64,000 bases of DNA from Nocardioides salarius (lineage in GTDB: Bacteria; Actinomycetota; Actinomycetes; Propionibacteriales; Nocardioidaceae). How positions within the stretch are numbered: position 1 is the first letter of the stretch; every line of letters starts with the position of its first letter. The DNA lies in NCBI RefSeq assembly GCF_016907435.1, contig NZ_JAFBBZ010000001.1, positions 4,402,001-4,466,000 of the forward strand, given 5' to 3'. A program made the position numbers and the translations under genes. Under the pieces are notes generated by a model. That model saw only the letters and a program-made list of their open reading frames with translations, did no database searches and was not told the DNA's origin. Of the stretch, positions 60,711-64,000 are shown one piece after another.

Positions 60711-63485
60711 TCAGGCCTCGGGGGTGGGGGTGGCGACGTAGTCGGGGTCCGCCAGGGAGTCGTCGGAGAAGCCGGCGCCGGCCTGGGCCTGGGGCGACCA
60801 GTTCTCGAGCTCGGTCATCACCGCCGCGTGCCGGTCGACGCACAGGACCACGAGGTCGCCGCGGTTGGCGCGCGACATGGCGTGGCGCACGGCGTCGTTC
60901 TCCTCGAGGATCTGCTCGACCTGCTTGCAGCGGGCGCCGGAGGCCATGGCGGAGCGCACGCCCTCCAGCACCAGCGCGGCGGTCTCGCCGCGCTCGCGCT
61001 TGCGCAGGGCCTCGTCCTCGCGCACCACGACGACGTCGAAGTGCTGCGCGGCGACCTCGCCGAGCTCGCGCATGTCCTGGTCGCGCCGGTCGCCCGCGGT
61101 GGCGATGACGCCGATGCGCGAGGGGCGGGCCAGGTCGTGCGAGCCCTCCAGCGAGTCGCCGACCCGGTCGACGAAGTCGCCCAGCATCCGCATGCCGGGG
61201 GCGTTGTGGCAGTAGTCGATGATGACGTTGACGCCGTTGACCTCGATCTCGTTGAGACGACCGGGGGAGAGGTAGTAGTTCGTCGAGAAGGAACGCAGCC
61301 CCTGGCGGATGTCGTGCAGCGGCGCGCCGGTGGCGAACGCGGCGGCGGCGGCCGCCAACGCGTTCTGCACGTTCATCCGCGCCTTGCCGCCGAAGGTGGC
61401 CGGCAGCAGGTGGGTCCAGGCGAGCTGCATCTCGCGCGGGCCGTGCTTGACCACGATCATCTCGCCGCGCTCGGAGGGGTTGAGCACCAGCGCCTTGCCG
61501 CCGCGGCGGCAGTGCGCGTCGATCATCTCGCGGGTCTCGGTGCCGGGCTCGTCCATCGAGAACCACACCACCTGGCCCGAGCAGCGCCGGCGCATGTTGC
61601 GCACCAGCGGGTCGTCGGCGTTGAGCACGGCGTGGCCGTCGCGCGGCACCGCCTCGACCAGGACGGCCTTGACGTCGGCCAGCTGCTCGACGGTGTCGAT
61701 GCCGCGCAGGCCGAGGTGGTCGGGGGCGACGTTGATCACGACCGCGACGTCGTTGCGCTCGTAGCCCAGGCCCTCGCGCAGGATGCCGCCGCGGGCGACC
61801 TCGAAGACCGCCGTGTCGACCCGCGGGTTCTGCAGCACCATCCGCGCCGAGCGCGGCCCGGAGGCGTCGGCGCGGATCACCAGGCGCTCGTCGATGACGA
61901 CGCCGTCGGTGGAGGTCATGCCGACCTTGCGGCCCATCCCCTTGAAGATGTGGCTGATCATCCGCGAGGTGGTGGTCTTGCCGTTGGTGCCGGTCACCGC
62001 CACGATCGGGATCCGCGACTTGGCGCCGGGCGGGAAGAGCATGTCGACGACCGGCTTGGCGATGAACTGCGGCTCGCCGATGGTCGGGTGGGTGTGCATC
62101 CGGAAGCCGGGGGCGGCGTTGACCTCGCAGATCGCGCCGCCGGTCTCACGCACCGGCTCGGTGATGTCGGGGCAGATGAAGTCGATGCCGGCGATGTCGA
62201 GGCCGACCATCCGCGCGGCCTCCTCGGCGATCTCGACGTTCTCGGGGTGCGCCTCGAAGGTGCGGTCGATGGAGATGCCGCCGGTCGACATGTTGCCGGT
62301 CAGCGCCAGGCGCACCGTGGTGCCCACGGGCGGTACGTCGGACATCGCGAAGCCCTGCTCGCGCACCAGCTCGACGGCCGCGTCGTCGACCTTGATGCGG
62401 GTCAGGACCTTCTCGTGGCCCACGCCGCGGCGCGGGTCGGCGTTGGCGGTGTCGACGAGCTGCTCGACGCTCGAGGAGCCGTCGCCGACCACCGAGGCGG
62501 GCACCCGCTCGGCGATCGCGGCGACCTTGCCGTCGATGATCAGGCAGCGGTAGTCCTTGCCGACCACGAACGACTCGACGATGACATAGCCGCGCCGCGA
62601 CTGCTCGCGGGCGACCTCGAAGGCCTCGCGGACCTCCTTCTCGTCCTGCAGGTCCAGGCAGACGCCACGACCGTGGTTGCCGTCGAGCGGCTTGACCACG
62701 ACCGGGAAGCCGATCCGCTCGGCGGCGCGCACGCAGCCCTCTACGGTGCGCACCGACTCCTGCTTGGGCACCGGCAGCCCGGCCGCCGAGAGCAGCGAGG
62801 TGGTGAGGTCCTTGTCGGAGGCGATGTCGACGGCGATCGAGGAGGTCTGCGAGGTCATCGTGGCCCGGATGCGCTGGGCGTGGACGCCCTGGCCGAGCTG
62901 GACCAGCGAGTGCTGGTTGAGCCGGATCCAGGGGATGTCGCGGGAGACGGCCTCGTCGATGATGGCCTGGGTGGAGGGGCCGAACGCGGTGCGCTGCGCG
63001 CGGCGGATGAACTCCTCGAGCTCGACGTCCCAGTCGAACTCGGGGTCGGCCTCGACCAGGTGGTTGACCAGCCGCACGGCCAGCCGGCCCGCGGCCAGGC
63101 CGACCTGCTCGTCGGCATAGCCGAAGATGACGTTGTAGACGCCCTCGCGACCCTTGACCTGCCGGGTCTTGCCGCGCCGCACGTCGTGGCCCACGACCTG
63201 CTGCAGCGCCAGCGCGCAGTGCTCGGCCACGTGGCCCAGCCAGGTGCCCTCGTGGAGGCGCTCGACGAAGCCACCGCGCTTGCCGCGCGAGCAGGAGTGC
63301 TCGCGCAGGCCCGGCAGCATCGCGACCAGGTGGTCGGTGAAGCCCGGGAGCGTGCTGGTGGGGAACTTCTCGAGCACGCCGAGGTCGACGACCAGGTGGA
63401 TCGCCCGGTCGTAGGACCAGATGTTGGCGCCGCGGTAGACGCGCGTCTCGATGATGCTGAGGTCGGGGGTGGGCCGTTCGGTCAT
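60711..63485 (-). CDS. cphA: cyanophycin synthetase
   Basis: Two-active-site polymerase (924 aa) making the arginine-aspartate polymer cyanophycin. N-terminal domain, then an ATP-grasp domain (about 220-470: FPVVVKPLDGNHGRGVCLDL, DYRCLIIDGKVAA, IDFICPDI) for adding Asp, then a Mur-ligase domain (about 490-880: AVTGTNGKTTTSRMISHIFK, VNVAPDHLGLRGIDT) for adding Arg. Length fits CphA1. ATGA overlap with cphB upstream. Terminated by the hairpin at 60674. Stores nitrogen and carbon. Confidence 0.96.
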   Translation of the reverse strand: MTERPTPDLSIIETRVYRGANIWSYDRAIHLVVDLGVLEKFPTSTLPGFTDHLVAMLPGLREHSCSRGKRGGFVERLHEGTWLGHVAEHCALALQQVVGHDVRRGKTRQVKGREGVYNVIFGYADEQVGLAAGRLAVRLVNHLVEADPEFDWDVELEEFIRRAQRTAFGPSTQAIIDEAVSRDIPWIRLNQHSLVQLGQGVHAQRIRATMTSQTSSIAVDIASDKDLTTSLLSAAGLPVPKQESVRTVEGCVRAAERIGFPVVVKPLDGNHGRGVCLDLQDEKEVREAFEVAREQSRRGYVIVESFVVGKDYRCLIIDGKVAAIAERVPASVVGDGSSSVEQLVDTANADPRRGVGHEKVLTRIKVDDAAVELVREQGFAMSDVPPVGTTVRLALTGNMSTGGISIDRTFEAHPENVEIAEEAARMVGLDIAGIDFICPDITEPVRETGGAICEVNAAPGFRMHTHPTIGEPQFIAKPVVDMLFPPGAKSRIPIVAVTGTNGKTTTSRMISHIFKGMGRKVGMTSTDGVVIDERLVIRADASGPRSARMVLQNPRVDTAVFEVARGGILREGLGYERNDVAVVINVAPDHLGLRGIDTVEQLADVKAVLVEAVPRDGHAVLNADDPLVRNMRRRCSGQVVWFSMDEPGTETREMIDAHCRRGGKALVLNPSERGEMIVVKHGPREMQLAWTHLLPATFGGKARMNVQNALAAAAAAFATGAPLHDIRQGLRSFSTNYYLSPGRLNEIEVNGVNVIIDYCHNAPGMRMLGDFVDRVGDSLEGSHDLARPSRIGVIATAGDRRDQDMRELGEVAAQHFDVVVVREDEALRKRERGETAALVLEGVRSAMASGARCKQVEQILEENDAVRHAMSRANRGDLVVLCVDRHAAVMTELENWSPQAQAGAGFSDDSLADPDYVATPTPEA

Positions 63486-64000
63486 CGCATGGCTCCGTTC
63501 TCAGGGGTGCCGGCGGACCCCGAGGGGGCCGTGGCGTGGCTGTCGGACTGGTCCTCGAGCGGTGACTGCTCCGCCGAGCGCAGTTTGCGCAGCCGCGCCA
63601 TCCGGCGCTTGAGCACGGTGGGGGAGGCGTCGGAGGCGGCGATGTCTCGCGCCATCCGGCGCAGGTCCTTGCCCACCGCCTCGAGTTCGGCGGCGTCCTC
63701 GGGGTCGACCTCGGTCTCGCCCGGCAGCAGCTCGCGCGCCGTCAGGTCGTACGTCGCACCCGCGGGCAGCACGTGCAGCACGACCCCGCTCGCCAGCAGC
63801 GGCGCGGAGCGCTTGGCCTCGTAGGCGTTGGTGATCATCCGGGACCCGTCCATGACGGTCACGGCGCCGCGGCCGCTGACCCGCAGCAGCTCGCGCTCCT
63901 CGCCGGTCTCCTCGTCGACCTCGTGGGTGACGGTGGCCGCGGTGTCCTCGTCGACGCCGATGCCGAGCAGCTGGGGGCTCTGCGCCACGATCATCAGCAG
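63482..64000 (-). CDS. cphB: cyanophycinase, partial (N terminus outside window)
   Basis: The last 172 codons of a serine peptidase that cuts cyanophycin to dipeptides. The family motif GIGVDEDTAATV (near codons 13-24 of the visible part) and the following MDGSRMITNAYEAKR and AGATYDLTARELLPGE match CphB. The catalytic serine motif lies upstream of the right edge and is not seen. Downstream ATGA overlap with cphA indicates a cphB-cphA operon. The C-terminal 60 residues after the fold are charged and look disordered. Confidence 0.88.
   Translation of the reverse strand: MLMIVAQSPQLLGIGVDEDTAATVTHEVDEETGEERELLRVSGRGAVTVMDGSRMITNAYEAKRSAPLLASGVVLHVLPAGATYDLTARELLPGETEVDPEDAAELEAVGKDLRRMARDIAASDASPTVLKRRMARLRKLRSAEQSPLEDQSDSHATAPSGSAGTPENGAMR

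Overview
The window is high-GC actinobacterial chromosome. GTG starts, ATGA/GTGA stop-start overlaps and TAnnnT -10 boxes 7-10 nt before start codons are all common. Gene order matches the mycobacterial and streptomycete core: uvrC-rapZ-yvcK-whiA-gap-pgk-tpiA-secG, then pgl/tal/tkt, ctaB, ctaA and an ABC pair, then sufR and the suf operon. RbpA, WhiA, dodecin, an InhA-type reductase, KshAB and large 'ctgctcgacc' intergenic inverted repeats suggest Nocardioidaceae, perhaps Nocardioides. That placement is inference. No rRNA, tRNA or CRISPR array was seen.

Layout. 1-3.7 kb: steroid catabolism. A FadE26/ChsE4-like acyl-CoA dehydrogenase diverges from kshA-orf-kshB across a KstR-type operator. 3.9-5.2 kb: a small membrane protein and a metallo-beta-lactamase-fold hydrolase. 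5.3-13.8 kb: SOS-controlled uvrA, a Rieske lipoprotein, uvrC, rapZ, yvcK and whiA. 14-17.7 kb: gap-pgk-tpiA, secG and rbpA. 17.7-20.35 kb: a DUF559-type gene split by an IS3-family element and bracketed by related palindromes. 20.35-26 kb: minus-strand tkt-tal-pgi-pgl, with zwf and opcA missing from their usual place. 26-31 kb: ctaB, a 428-bp repeat-rich gap, ctaA, an ABC exporter and two small membrane proteins. 31-37.8 kb: sufR-B-D-Rieske-C-S-U-T, an iron-sulfur assembly operon. 37.8-40 kb: an ASCH protein, two VOC proteins and a pterin dehydratase-VOC fusion. 40.2-43.1 kb: a coupled DUF4956-VTC-CotH cassette. 43.2-50.9 kb: acVLRF1, an ABC exporter, an APH-fold protein, a zinc metallopeptidase, an ABC-F ATPase and an enoyl-CoA hydratase-like gene. 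50.9-55.5 kb: an ABC half-transporter, SURF1, moaA, two small genes and dodecin. 55.5-57.2 kb: fabG-inhA. 57.2-64 kb: a CphA-like Mur ligase without ATP-grasp, an acyl-CoA synthetase, and cphA-cphB (cut by the right edge).

Most genes serve core metabolism: glycolysis, pentose phosphate, heme A, Fe-S clusters, DNA repair and fatty acid synthesis. The least explained parts are the DUF4956-VTC-CotH trio, the ATP-grasp-less CphA paralogue beside true cphBA, the small Cys protein between kshA and kshB, and the long intergenic inverted repeats. Function calls rest on motifs, family recall and synteny read by eye; no database search was run.
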